Shown here piece after piece: positions 25,486 to 33,745 of a DNA stretch of 41,573 nucleotides. The stretch lies in the NCBI GenBank assembly GCA_022448455.1, contig JAKUUR010000015.1, positions 1-41,573 of the forward strand, written 5' to 3'. The first letter of the stretch is position 1; each line of letters opens with the position of its first letter. Under the pieces are notes generated by a model. That model ran no database searches. It had not been told where the DNA came from and saw nothing but the letters and a program-made list of their open reading frames with translations. This stretch comes from Candidatus Thioglobus autotrophicus (GTDB lineage Bacteria; Pseudomonadota; Gammaproteobacteria; PS1; Pseudothioglobaceae). The translations under genes were made by a program, and so were the position numbers.

Positions 25486-26754
25486 ATGACTAACACAGAC
25501 TACTCAAAGTTTGGCAAAAGGTTTTCTCGAGAAAGTGGCATTACCCAGTTGATGGCTGACCTTGGAAAAGCTAATCACAGTAATGACCCAAATACAGTGA
25601 TGCTAGGAGGCGGTAACCCAGCAATCATCCCGGCCGCGCATGATAAATTTGTAGATGAACTACAAAAACTTATTGCCGGCTCCGGTGTTGATCAAATGAT
25701 TGGATTTTATGACGGACCTCAAGGGAGCGAGGAGTTTATTAGAGCGTTAGTGGCGATGTTTAACGATCATTATGACTGGGCGTTGGATGAGAAAAACATA
25801 GCCATCACAAACGGCTCTCAAAGTAGTTTTTTTAGTCTCTTTAATTTGTTTGCAGGTGAAATGTCAAGCGGCTCCCATAAAAAAATTCTGTTGCCAATAG
25901 TTCCTGAATATATTGGTTATGCAGATCAGGGAATTTCAGATGACATGTTTGTCTCGATAAAGCCCCAAATTCAGATGTTGGATGATAAGCAATTTAAATA
26001 TCAAATCAATTTTGAAGAATTAATTTCTGTTGTGAAATCTAGCAATATAGGTGCAATTTGCATCTCAAGACCGACAAATCCTACTGGCAACGTTATTACC
26101 GATGAAGAGCTTAATCAATTAGATTCAATTGCTCAAGAGTATGGGGTGCCATTGATTATTGATAATGCCTATGGACAACCCTTTCCAGGTGCTATTTATA
26201 CCCAAGCATCATTAAAGTGGAATACCAACATGATTTTATGCATGTCGCTATCAAAGCTTGGTCTTCCAGGCCTTAGAACTGGAATTGTTATTGCTAATCA
26301 TGAAACAATTGAAGCTTTAAGTAGAATTAGTGGAATTATGGTTTTAGCGCCAAGTAGTGTTGGACCTAGCTTACTCACAAGAATGATCAAGGATCAGGAA
26401 TTGTTGCGACTTTGTCATGAGGTTATAAAGCCTTACTACGAAGAAAAGGCGATAACGGCGGTCAGTCTTTTTAATACTATTCTTGCTGATACAGATGTGT
26501 ATCTTCATAAACTTGAAGGCGCATTTTTTATGTGGCTTTGGTTTCCAAATTTATCAATAACGTCCGAACAACTCTACAAAAATCTCAAAGCTGAAGGCGT
26601 TTACATCATACCTGGGCATGATTTTTTTATTGGCTTGGATGATGAATGGAATCACCAGCACCAATGTATACGAATAAACTATGCAAAAGATGAAAAGACC
26701 CTCACAAAAGGACTTGAAGCTATTTGTCGAAACACCAACTGGATAGAGTGGTGA
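25486..26754 (+). CDS. AvtA-like valine--pyruvate aminotransferase
   Basis: This 422-residue fold-type I PLP enzyme matches AvtA: FGKRFSRESGITQLMADLG, VMLGGGNPAIIPA, ITNGSQSSFFSLFNLFAG, RPTNPTGNVITDEEL and the PLP-lysine motif SLSKLGLPGLRTG. E. coli AvtA transaminates valine, alanine and other aliphatic amino acids with pyruvate. In this setting it could act on citrulline, or on methylated arginine itself to form the keto acid; that is inference. It sits in a tight run with the M20 hydrolase and DDAH. Confidence 0.88.
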   Translation: MTNTDYSKFGKRFSRESGITQLMADLGKANHSNDPNTVMLGGGNPAIIPAAHDKFVDELQKLIAGSGVDQMIGFYDGPQGSEEFIRALVAMFNDHYDWALDEKNIAITNGSQSSFFSLFNLFAGEMSSGSHKKILLPIVPEYIGYADQGISDDMFVSIKPQIQMLDDKQFKYQINFEELISVVKSSNIGAICISRPTNPTGNVITDEELNQLDSIAQEYGVPLIIDNAYGQPFPGAIYTQASLKWNTNMILCMSLSKLGLPGLRTGIVIANHETIEALSRISGIMVLAPSSVGPSLLTRMIKDQELLRLCHEVIKPYYEEKAITAVSLFNTILADTDVYLHKLEGAFFMWLWFPNLSITSEQLYKNLKAEGVYIIPGHDFFIGLDDEWNHQHQCIRINYAKDEKTLTKGLEAICRNTNWIEW

Positions 26755-26775
26755 ACGTTAATTGATGAGTAATCT

Positions 26776-27540
26776 ATGTTTACCAATGCCATTGTAAGAA
26801 CTCCAGGAAGGAGTATTGTTAAGGGTTTAAGTGATTCAAAAACTCTTGGATTGCCAAATTATGAACAGGCAATGATCCAGCATCAATCTTATATTGATGC
26901 TTTAACAAAATGTGGTTTAGATGTTCTTGTGTTGGAACCCTGTGAAGAATATCCTGACTCTACTTTTGTAGAAGATGTTGCACTTATAACTCCAAATTGT
27001 GCAATTATCACTCGTCCTGGAGTTCCTTCTCGAAGAGGTGAAGTGCATGAAATAGGGTTTCTACTAAAACAGAAATTCAACAACATTGAAGCAATAGAGG
27101 CACCTGGAACTATAGAAGGGGGAGATATTATGATGATTGGAGATCACTACTATATCGGACTATCAGAGCGTACCAACCTTGAAGGCGCAAAACAAATTAT
27201 CCAGATTCTAAGTAAATACGGTATGAGTGGATCAACTATTTCTTTAAACAAGGTGCTGCATCTAAAAACTGGTTTGTCATACTTAGAGGAAAATAATTTA
27301 GTTGTTTGTGGTGAATTTATAAACGATGCTTCATTTAGACGATACAATCCAATAGAAATTCCTGAAAAAGAAAGCTATGCAGCTAATTGCATTTGGGTTA
27401 ATGAATCAGTAATAATTCCCTTAGGCTACCCAACTACAAAGCAAAGAATTACGAATGCAGGTTATCCGGTAATAGAGACGGATGTGTCAGAGTTTCAGAA
27501 ATTAGATGGTGGATTAAGTTGTCTTTCATTGCGCTATTAG
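26776..27540 (+). CDS. N(G),N(G)-dimethylarginine dimethylaminohydrolase (DDAH)
   Basis: This 254-residue protein has the same length and layout as Pseudomonas aeruginosa DDAH. It hydrolyses mono- and asymmetric dimethylarginine to citrulline plus methylamine or dimethylamine. The catalytic set is complete: Glu in GTIEGGDIMMIG, His in KVLHLKTGLSYL and Cys249 in DGGLSCLSLRY. FVEDVALITPNCAIITRPG and SYAANCIWVNESVI are also family-specific. The gene lies between the aminotransferase (21 bases) and a permease gene, suggesting an operon for methylarginine use. Confidence 0.93.
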   Translation: MFTNAIVRTPGRSIVKGLSDSKTLGLPNYEQAMIQHQSYIDALTKCGLDVLVLEPCEEYPDSTFVEDVALITPNCAIITRPGVPSRRGEVHEIGFLLKQKFNNIEAIEAPGTIEGGDIMMIGDHYYIGLSERTNLEGAKQIIQILSKYGMSGSTISLNKVLHLKTGLSYLEENNLVVCGEFINDASFRRYNPIEIPEKESYAANCIWVNESVIIPLGYPTTKQRITNAGYPVIETDVSEFQKLDGGLSCLSLRY

Positions 27541-27585
27541 AAAACATCCATGATTCTTCATTTAAGATACAGAGAGTCAATTTTC

Positions 27586-28314
27586 ATGAACAGTATTGTA
27601 CAAAATATCTCTTTAGCTAATTTATCTTTAGCGTTTATTCCAGTTTTAGTGGTTATTGCCATAATATGGCGTTGGAATATGGGTTATAAAACAACCATCT
27701 ACGCGATTTTCAGAATGTTAGTACAGTTATTATTGATTGGATATGTACTGACTTATATTTTTGAAACCAATAGTAATTACATTGTAATTACAGTACTCAT
27801 TATTATGCTATTAGCAGCCAGTTGGATATCATTAAGGACAACCTCCTTGCCTCGAAAAACGCTATTATTGAACGCTGTTTACTCAATAGTTTTAGGTGGA
27901 GTTACAGTTCTTCTCTTAATGACTCAAGGTGTCTTGTCATTAAAACCTTGGTACTCGCCTAGTTACATGATTCCACTTGGAGGAATGATATTTGCAAATT
28001 GTATGAACAGTATAAGTTTGGCGGCTGAACGTTTAGAGTCCGAACTTAAACAAGGCCATCCATATGAAAAAGCAAAAGTAATTGCACTCCGAACATCATT
28101 GATACCTATAACCAATATGCTACTAGCTGTAGGGCTGGTATCTCTGCCAGGAATGATGACTGGACAAATATTAGCAGGTGTATCACCTTTGATCGCAGTT
28201 AGATATCAAATCATGGTGATGTGTATGATATTCGGGTCATCAGGCATATCAGCAGCTGTATTTTTACATTCTGTAAAAGACTCATTTACTGAAACTAAAA
28301 ATCGTTTCGAATAA
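27586..28314 (+). CDS. FetB/UPF0014-family ABC permease
   Basis: This 242-residue protein has about seven hydrophobic segments and matches the UPF0014/FetB (YbbM) family: VQLLLIGYVLTYIF, RTTSLPRKTLLLNAV, PLGGMIFANCMNSISLAAERL and PGMMTGQILAGVSPLIAVRYQ. E. coli FetB pairs with the ATPase FetA in iron export. No fetA lies here. ATG 27586 aligns with family N termini; an in-frame ATG at 27550 would add 12 residues. Position at the end of the DDAH group suggests co-expression, but a role in methylarginine transport is only a guess. Confidence 0.85.
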   Translation: MNSIVQNISLANLSLAFIPVLVVIAIIWRWNMGYKTTIYAIFRMLVQLLLIGYVLTYIFETNSNYIVITVLIIMLLAASWISLRTTSLPRKTLLLNAVYSIVLGGVTVLLLMTQGVLSLKPWYSPSYMIPLGGMIFANCMNSISLAAERLESELKQGHPYEKAKVIALRTSLIPITNMLLAVGLVSLPGMMTGQILAGVSPLIAVRYQIMVMCMIFGSSGISAAVFLHSVKDSFTETKNRFE

Positions 28315-28352
28315 TTTACATAGTGGGTTTATTTAATTGAACTTAAACTGGA

Positions 28353-28703
28353 TCAGCCAAAAGCATCTTTTATATCTTCAAACGTTGCTGTTATAGCATG
28401 GACATTGGTATAACCCATCTTTTGCAAGGTTAATGCGGCTAGTGATGCACGACCACCACCACCACAGTGGGTCAAAATTAAGGTTTCAGAATCGGGACAA
28501 TGTTTGGTAATTTTCATTTCAATTAAACCGCGAGAAATATTGATTGAATCTTTGAGTTTGGATTTTTCAGCATTTTTTGCCTCACGCACATCAATAATTA
28601 CTGGGTTTTCTGCATTATCGTAGAGCGTTTTGGCTGAAACTACGTCAACACAATCAATCTGAGTTTGGGATTCAGCTATCAATTCGCCTGCAGTCTTTAT
28701 CAT
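28353..28703 (-). CDS. Rhodanese-domain protein
   Basis: This 116-residue single-domain protein has the rhodanese fold with VIIDVREAKNAEKSKLKDSI and the active-site Cys in LTHCGGGGRASLAAL. Rhodaneses transfer sulfane sulfur through a cysteine persulfide. A glycine-rich loop with an arginine two-thirds through matches small sulfurtransferases of GlpE/PspE kind. It follows purH after 28 bases and may be the last gene of that run. Substrate unknown. Confidence 0.9.
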   Translation of the reverse strand: MIKTAGELIAESQTQIDCVDVVSAKTLYDNAENPVIIDVREAKNAEKSKLKDSINISRGLIEMKITKHCPDSETLILTHCGGGGRASLAALTLQKMGYTNVHAITATFEDIKDAFG

Positions 28704-28731
28704 AATAATTTTCCCTTAAAACATTTTCCTT

Positions 28732-30273
28732 TTAGTGTTTAAAGTGGCGCATTCCTGTAAACACCATAGCAATACTGTGTTCATTTGCCGCTGCAATTAT
28801 ATCATCATCACGTATTGAACCACCTGGATGAATGATTGCCTTAATGCCAGCTTTGGCGGCAGCTTCTATGCCGTCACGGAAAGGGAAGAATGCATCTGAT
28901 GCCATAACGGAGCCTTCGACTTTAAGGCTCTCTTCTGCGGCCTTAATGCCTGCTATTTTCGCAGAGTAGATTCGCGACATTTGACCAGCCCCTATCCCTA
29001 TCGTCATTTGATTATTGGCGTAGACAATGGCGTTAGACTTAACATACTTTACTACTTTCCATGCAAACAATAAGTCAGTTATTTGCGAGTCCGTTGGTTG
29101 AATTTTAGTTACACATTGAAGATCAGCTTTATTTAACTCACCCAGGTCTTTATCTTGAACTAATAAGCCACCAGAGATACGCTTATAATCCAATGAGGGT
29201 CTTAGTTTATCTAGATTTCCACATACAAGGACTCGAATATTTTCTTTGTCGGATAGGACGCTTATTGCGTCTTTGCTTAAGCTTGGAGCAATAATTACTT
29301 CTACAAATTGTTGATCAATAATGCTTTGTACAGTTTGTTTGTCGAGTTCACGATTAAAGGCAATAATGCCACCGAATGCTGAGGTTGGGTCAGTTTTGTA
29401 TGCATCCAAATAGGCTGCAAGGATAGTGTCTCTAGTGGCGACACCGCATGGGTTGGCATGTTTAACAATAACACAACTAGGATCATTAAAATTTCGAACA
29501 CATTCAAGGGCTGCATCCGCATCTGCTAAGTTGTTAAATGAGAGTTCTTTGCCTTGGATTTGTTTGCTGGAAGAAACAGATGCTTCATTTTCTTTAGTTT
29601 CTTTATAAAATGCTGCCTTTTGATGAGGGTTTTCACCGTAGCGCATTGTTTGTGATTTAATAAACTGTAAATTTAAAGTGTTCGAAAAGCCATTATCTTC
29701 TCGACCCAAGTAGTTGGCAATTGCACCATCATATTGAGCCGTATGTTCAAAGGCATTAATGGCGAGTTTTTTTCTTGTTTGTAATGAAGTATCGCCAGAC
29801 GTATTTAATTCATCGAGCACTGATTGATAATCTGCACTATCAACCACAACTGTCACTGATGCGTGATTTTTTGCACTAGAACGTAACATTGCAGGACCAC
29901 CTATGTCAATGTTTTCAATCGCTTCTTCGATACTACAATCAGGTCTTGAGACAGTTTCTTGAAATGGATACAGATTAACAACGACGAGATCGATAGGATT
30001 AATTTTATTTTCAGACATTACTTTCTCATCTACTCCTCTTCGTGCCAAAATACCGCCATGTATTTTTGGATTCAGTGTTTTGACACGACCAGCCATCATC
30101 TCAGGATAGCCTGTGTAATCTGATATCTCTATTACCGGTATGTTGTTCTCTTTAAGAAGTTTTGCAGTCCCCCCAGTCGAAAGAATTTCAATATTCAATG
30201 ATGCAAGATTTTGAGCAAATTCAATAATTCCTGATTTATCGGAAACACTAATCAGGGCGCGTTTTATAGACAT
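28732..30273 (-). CDS. purH: Bifunctional AICAR transformylase / IMP cyclohydrolase
   Basis: This 513-residue enzyme performs the last two steps of IMP synthesis. The N-terminal MGS-like cyclohydrolase domain (~1-190) shows [28 protein letters not shown] and [16 protein letters not shown]. The transformylase domain (~200-513) shows [41 protein letters not shown] and the C-terminal [10 protein letters not shown] and [10 protein letters not shown]. It consumes the AICAR made by PurB, also encoded in this window. It lies downstream of fis, an order known from Pseudomonas. Confidence 0.97.
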   Translation of the reverse strand: MSIKRALISVSDKSGIIEFAQNLASLNIEILSTGGTAKLLKENNIPVIEISDYTGYPEMMAGRVKTLNPKIHGGILARRGVDEKVMSENKINPIDLVVVNLYPFQETVSRPDCSIEEAIENIDIGGPAMLRSSAKNHASVTVVVDSADYQSVLDELNTSGDTSLQTRKKLAINAFEHTAQYDGAIANYLGREDNGFSNTLNLQFIKSQTMRYGENPHQKAAFYKETKENEASVSSSKQIQGKELSFNNLADADAALECVRNFNDPSCVIVKHANPCGVATRDTILAAYLDAYKTDPTSAFGGIIAFNRELDKQTVQSIIDQQFVEVIIAPSLSKDAISVLSDKENIRVLVCGNLDKLRPSLDYKRISGGLLVQDKDLGELNKADLQCVTKIQPTDSQITDLLFAWKVVKYVKSNAIVYANNQMTIGIGAGQMSRIYSAKIAGIKAAEESLKVEGSVMASDAFFPFRDGIEAAAKAGIKAIIHPGGSIRDDDIIAAANEHSIAMVFTGMRHFKH

Positions 30274-30322
30274 TTAATATGCTTTAAGATGGCGAAATAT
30301 AAATGAAATTAATTATAATGTC

Positions 30323-30553
30323 TTACAGTTTGTAAAGAGCCACTTTTTTCTTCAAGGTGGCGCGATTAATGCCAAGAATTCTTGCAGCTTCACTGTGATT
30401 TTGATTGACTTTGTCGAGAACAAATTTTAGGGTAGTGGACTCAGCTTGATTGGTGACCATTTTGAATACACCGTTTGCTTTCTCTCCGTTCAAATCCGAG
30501 AAGTATTTCTCAAGTTTGTCATTAATACAGTCTTGTAAATCTCTTTGTTTCAT
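30323..30553 (-). CDS. fis: Fis-family DNA-binding protein
   Basis: This 76-residue protein is shorter than E. coli Fis (98) and lacks most of the N-terminal beta-hairpin arm. The C-terminal helix-turn-helix NHSEAARILGINRATLKKKV is intact, with TLKFVLDKVNQNHSEAARIL before it. Fis bends DNA and regulates rRNA genes and chromosome structure; short forms occur in other gammaproteobacteria. The start overlaps the dusB stop by 4 bases, the conserved dusB-fis arrangement. Confidence 0.93.
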   Translation of the reverse strand: MKQRDLQDCINDKLEKYFSDLNGEKANGVFKMVTNQAESTTLKFVLDKVNQNHSEAARILGINRATLKKKVALYKL

Positions 30554-31518
30554 AAAGAATACAAAAAATCGTGAAATTTGAAATATTGTTCAGAGTGATC
30601 AGACACTCTATTAATGCTTGGCCAAAAAGCAGTCCCTTTTTTTTGGTCAAGGTGTATAGAATACCAAAAAATATGCTTTCTGGACAACTGTGTTCCCATT
30701 TTATTGCCATAAAATTCATGAATCTTGCGAATATGCTTAAGTATTAAGGATATTTTTTTCTCTAGTTTTGGAGGTTGGGAGTTCTCGCCAGTCGACAAGT
30801 ATTGGTTAACTTGACAAACTAGCCAAGGGTTTCCTTGTGTTGCACGACCTAACATTACGCCATCCGCTCCAGTGAACTCTAATACTTTTTTAGCCTTCTC
30901 TGCGGTGGTGATGTCGCCATTTGCAATAACAGGTATTGAGACAAGTTCAACTATCTCTTTTACAGTGTCATATTCGGCGTGACCATTATATTTTTGTGCC
31001 CGAGTTCTGCCATGAATTGCTAGCATTTTAATACCAAAATCTTCAGCTATTTTAGCTATTGTAGGTGCATTTTTGTTTTCTTCATTCCAGCCTGTGCGCA
31101 TCTTAAGTGTTACTGGAATATCAACCGCATTAACGACTGATTTAATAATATCTTCAACTAGCTTTTCATTTTGCATTAGTGCAGAACCTGCAGCTTTGTT
31201 ACAAACTTTTTTGGCAGGACAGCCCATATTAATGTCGATAATATCGGCACCAAATTCTACAGCTTGTCTGGCTGATTCGGCAAGCTCTTCAGCTTTGGAG
31301 CCAGCAATTTGAATACTGATTGGCGACTTTTCTGAACTAAAGTCTAGTCGATGTTTAGATTTGTTTGTGTTAAGAAGGTGTTTTTGGAGTACAACCATTT
31401 CAGAGGTTGTTAGGGCTGCACCTTGTTCTCTACACATTATTCTAAATGGCTTATCACTGGTTCCTGCCATTGGAGCAAGTAAGACTTTCGAGTTGAGGTG
31501 GTGTGGTCCAATGTTCAT
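30550..31518 (-). CDS. dusB: tRNA-dihydrouridine synthase DusB
   Basis: This 322-residue FMN-dependent TIM-barrel enzyme reduces uridine to dihydrouridine at position 17 of tRNAs. N-terminal VLLAPMAGTSDKPFRIMC, the signature DINMGCPAKKVCNKAAGSALM with the catalytic Cys, LKMRTGWNEENKNA and GADGVMLGRATQGNPWL are clear. It overlaps fis by 4 bases and starts 6 bases after def. Confidence 0.95.
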   Translation of the reverse strand: MNIGPHHLNSKVLLAPMAGTSDKPFRIMCREQGAALTTSEMVVLQKHLLNTNKSKHRLDFSSEKSPISIQIAGSKAEELAESARQAVEFGADIIDINMGCPAKKVCNKAAGSALMQNEKLVEDIIKSVVNAVDIPVTLKMRTGWNEENKNAPTIAKIAEDFGIKMLAIHGRTRAQKYNGHAEYDTVKEIVELVSIPVIANGDITTAEKAKKVLEFTGADGVMLGRATQGNPWLVCQVNQYLSTGENSQPPKLEKKISLILKHIRKIHEFYGNKMGTQLSRKHIFWYSIHLDQKKGTAFWPSINRVSDHSEQYFKFHDFLYSL

Positions 31519-31524
31519 TAAATC

Positions 31525-32022
31525 TTAAAGCTTTCTTACTTTCTTTGCGGTTTTTTTCTTGAGTCGTTTTTGTTTAAGTTTAGACAGATGGTCAATAAAC
31601 AAAATCCCATTCAAATGATCGATCTCATGTTGAATGCATACAGAAAGCATTTCACTAGCTTCAAGTTCAAATGTTTCGCCGTGTTGATTGAGGGCTTGAA
31701 CTTTTATGTCATTAGCTCTTATGATATTTTCATAATAATCAGGCACTGACAGGCAACCTTCTTCCCATTGAATTTCCCCTGATTTTTCAATGATTTCAGG
31801 ATTAATTAAACAAATCGGTTCGTTGCACTGATCTGAGATATCAATGACAATGATGCGTTGATGAAAATTAACCTGAGTAGCAGCAAGTCCGATTCCAGGA
31901 GCCTCATACATAGTTTCAAACATATCCTTAACTTGCTGTTTAATAGTTTCATCGACACTAACAACGGGCTTAGCAGTAGTTCTTAATCTTTTATCAGGAT
32001 ACTTTAATATGTTTAAAATCAT
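31525..32022 (-). CDS. def: Peptide deformylase
   Basis: This 165-residue metalloenzyme removes the formyl group from nascent proteins. All three motifs are present: GIGLAATQV (~45), EGCLSVP with the metal-binding Cys (~91) and QHEIDHLNG with both metal-binding His (~133). A lysine-rich tail follows. Its usual partner fmt is absent; instead its start overlaps the nadB stop by 4 bases. Confidence 0.96.
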   Translation of the reverse strand: MILNILKYPDKRLRTTAKPVVSVDETIKQQVKDMFETMYEAPGIGLAATQVNFHQRIIVIDISDQCNEPICLINPEIIEKSGEIQWEEGCLSVPDYYENIIRANDIKVQALNQHGETFELEASEMLSVCIQHEIDHLNGILFIDHLSKLKQKRLKKKTAKKVRKL

Positions 32023-33578
32023 GATTTAATGATAACACTGTTGTGTGCTTTATCTAGTTGTTTTGGGTAGTCCTGATTGAAGTGTAGCCCTCTACTTTCT
32101 TTTCTTGATAAAGCAGACTCTACAATTATTTTTGATGTTTGAACTAGATTTCTAAGTTCTATCAAATCGTCTGTAATTGTATAAATCTGGTAATAATCAT
32201 TCACTTCTTTGTGAATTTGTTGAAGTCGGTGATGAGCTGATTTAAGGCGTCTATCACTTCTAACAATACCAACGAAATTCCACATAATGCGCCTGACTTC
32301 ATGCCACAAATGTGTCACTACTACCTTTTCTTTTGATGGTTCTACTCTGGATGCATCCCAATCATCGATAGTTGGAAGCGTCTTACCGATAAAATTCTCG
32401 TTGATGTGTTTAGCGCAAGACTTAGCAAATACAATACATTCAAGTAACGAGTTACTAGCCATTCTATTGGCACCATGAACACCAGTATGAGCAACCTCAC
32501 CTACTGCATATAGGTTATCAATATTAGATTGTGCATTAAGTTTTGTATTCACACCGCCACAGGTATAGTGAGCGGCCGGTACAACAGGAATGGGTTTACT
32601 ACAAATATCAATCCCCAAAGCATAGCAGCGCTTAGTAATAGTAGGAAAGCGCTCTGAAATCCAGTTGCTGTCCTTAAAAGAGATATCGAGGTAAACACAA
32701 TCAAAACCGTGTATTTTCATTTCATGATCAATTGCCCTGGCAACAATGTCACGAGGCGCGAGTTCAAGGCGATCATCATAATTATGCATAAACTCGTCTC
32801 CATTAGGAAGTATGAGTTTAGCGCCTTCACCACGAAGAGTTTCAGAAATTAAAAATGATTTAGCATACGGATGAAAAAGGCAAGTTGGATGAAATTGGGT
32901 AAATTCCATATTAACAATTTCGCATCCTGCCCTAAAAGCCATAGCAATACCATCGCCAGTAGAGGTATCTGGATTGGAGGTGTAAAGGTATGATTTAGAG
33001 GCGCCACCTGTTGCTAAGATAGTTTTATGAGACACAAATGAAATTACCTGGTGTGACTTTTTATCAAAAACATAAGCACCATTACATGTGTTACCATCAA
33101 TAAGCAAATCAACTGCCAAATAGTGCTCAAACAAAGTAATGTTTTGTTTTTGTTGTACTTGGGCTAGTAGGTTGGTTTGAACAGACTGGCCAGTTTTGTC
33201 AGCCACGTGTGCGACACGTTTTGAACTGTGTCCACCCTCCATGGTTAGATCATAATTACCCTCTTGCTGAGAAAACTTAACGCCAGCCTTTTCAAGGTAA
33301 GAAATTGCCATTGGAGCTTGTTCAACCATAAATCGAATACTGTCTTCATTACCCATATTAAAACCGGTATTTAGTGTGTCAGAAATATGAGAATTAAAAT
33401 TATCTTCTGAGTCAAGCACAGCAGAAATACCACCTTGGGCATAGTAAGAGCTGCCTTCTAGGATCTCGTCCTTAGCGATAAGTGCGATTGACAAGTTCTC
33501 TGAAAGCTGAATTGCGCTCATTAAACCCGACGCTCCGGAACCTATAATGAGTACGTCAAATTGGTGTTGTTTGGACAT
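32019..33578 (-). CDS. nadB: L-aspartate oxidase
   Basis: This 519-residue flavoprotein oxidises L-aspartate to iminoaspartate, the first step of de novo NAD synthesis. FAD-binding IIGSGASGLMSAIQLSENL at the N terminus, YYAQGGISAVLDSEDNFNSH, EFTQFHPTCLF, APRDIVARAIDHEM and AHYTCGGVNTKLNAQSNIDN are typical. nadA and nadC are not adjacent. It appears to lead a minus-strand run nadB-def-dusB-fis-purH. A minus-strand TATAAT at 33604-33599 lies 21-26 bases before the start, too close to leave a long leader. Confidence 0.95.
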   Translation of the reverse strand: MSKQHQFDVLIIGSGASGLMSAIQLSENLSIALIAKDEILEGSSYYAQGGISAVLDSEDNFNSHISDTLNTGFNMGNEDSIRFMVEQAPMAISYLEKAGVKFSQQEGNYDLTMEGGHSSKRVAHVADKTGQSVQTNLLAQVQQKQNITLFEHYLAVDLLIDGNTCNGAYVFDKKSHQVISFVSHKTILATGGASKSYLYTSNPDTSTGDGIAMAFRAGCEIVNMEFTQFHPTCLFHPYAKSFLISETLRGEGAKLILPNGDEFMHNYDDRLELAPRDIVARAIDHEMKIHGFDCVYLDISFKDSNWISERFPTITKRCYALGIDICSKPIPVVPAAHYTCGGVNTKLNAQSNIDNLYAVGEVAHTGVHGANRMASNSLLECIVFAKSCAKHINENFIGKTLPTIDDWDASRVEPSKEKVVVTHLWHEVRRIMWNFVGIVRSDRRLKSAHHRLQQIHKEVNDYYQIYTITDDLIELRNLVQTSKIIVESALSRKESRGLHFNQDYPKQLDKAHNSVIIKS

Positions 33579-33639
33579 GTTTTATTATTAGAAAAAAAAT
33601 TATAAAAAATATACATCACGAATATTTTCTATGTATAAC

Positions 33640-33732
33640 CCCCCGCTGAGTTAAAACCTACTATTTTTAACTTATTTCTCTCCTTTAAATTAGTAGACTA
33701 ACCCCGCTCTCTTATTCGAGGTGGGGTTTTTT
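33640..33732 (+). ncRNA. Candidate small RNA with own terminator
   Basis: The 167-base spacer between two minus-strand genes has structure only on the plus strand. A hairpin GTTAAAA-CCTACTAT-TTTTAAC (33650-33671) has a loop whose CTACTA can pair with TAGTAG at 33691-33696, a possible pseudoknot. Between them TTTCTCTCCTTT is complementary to strong Shine-Dalgarno sequences. A terminator follows at 33700-33732. A TATAAC (33634-33639) might be a -10, but no -35 is convincing. It could instead be the end of antisense transcription. Confidence 0.35.
33700..33732 (+). terminator. Plus-strand intrinsic terminator
   Basis: AACCCC (33700-33705) pairs with GGGGTT (33723-33728), with further CTC/GAG pairing inside, followed by a T run to 33732. 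No T run follows the stem on the minus strand. It is therefore oriented against both flanking minus-strand genes. Confidence 0.6.
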
Positions 33733-33745
33733 ATTTTATAGACCT

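Noticed and set aside
33700-33732. Terminator of the RND/MMPL or nadB gene
   Set aside because: The T run follows the stem only on the plus strand, while both genes are on minus; the hairpin also lies upstream of nadB and downstream of the RND stop in the wrong orientation.
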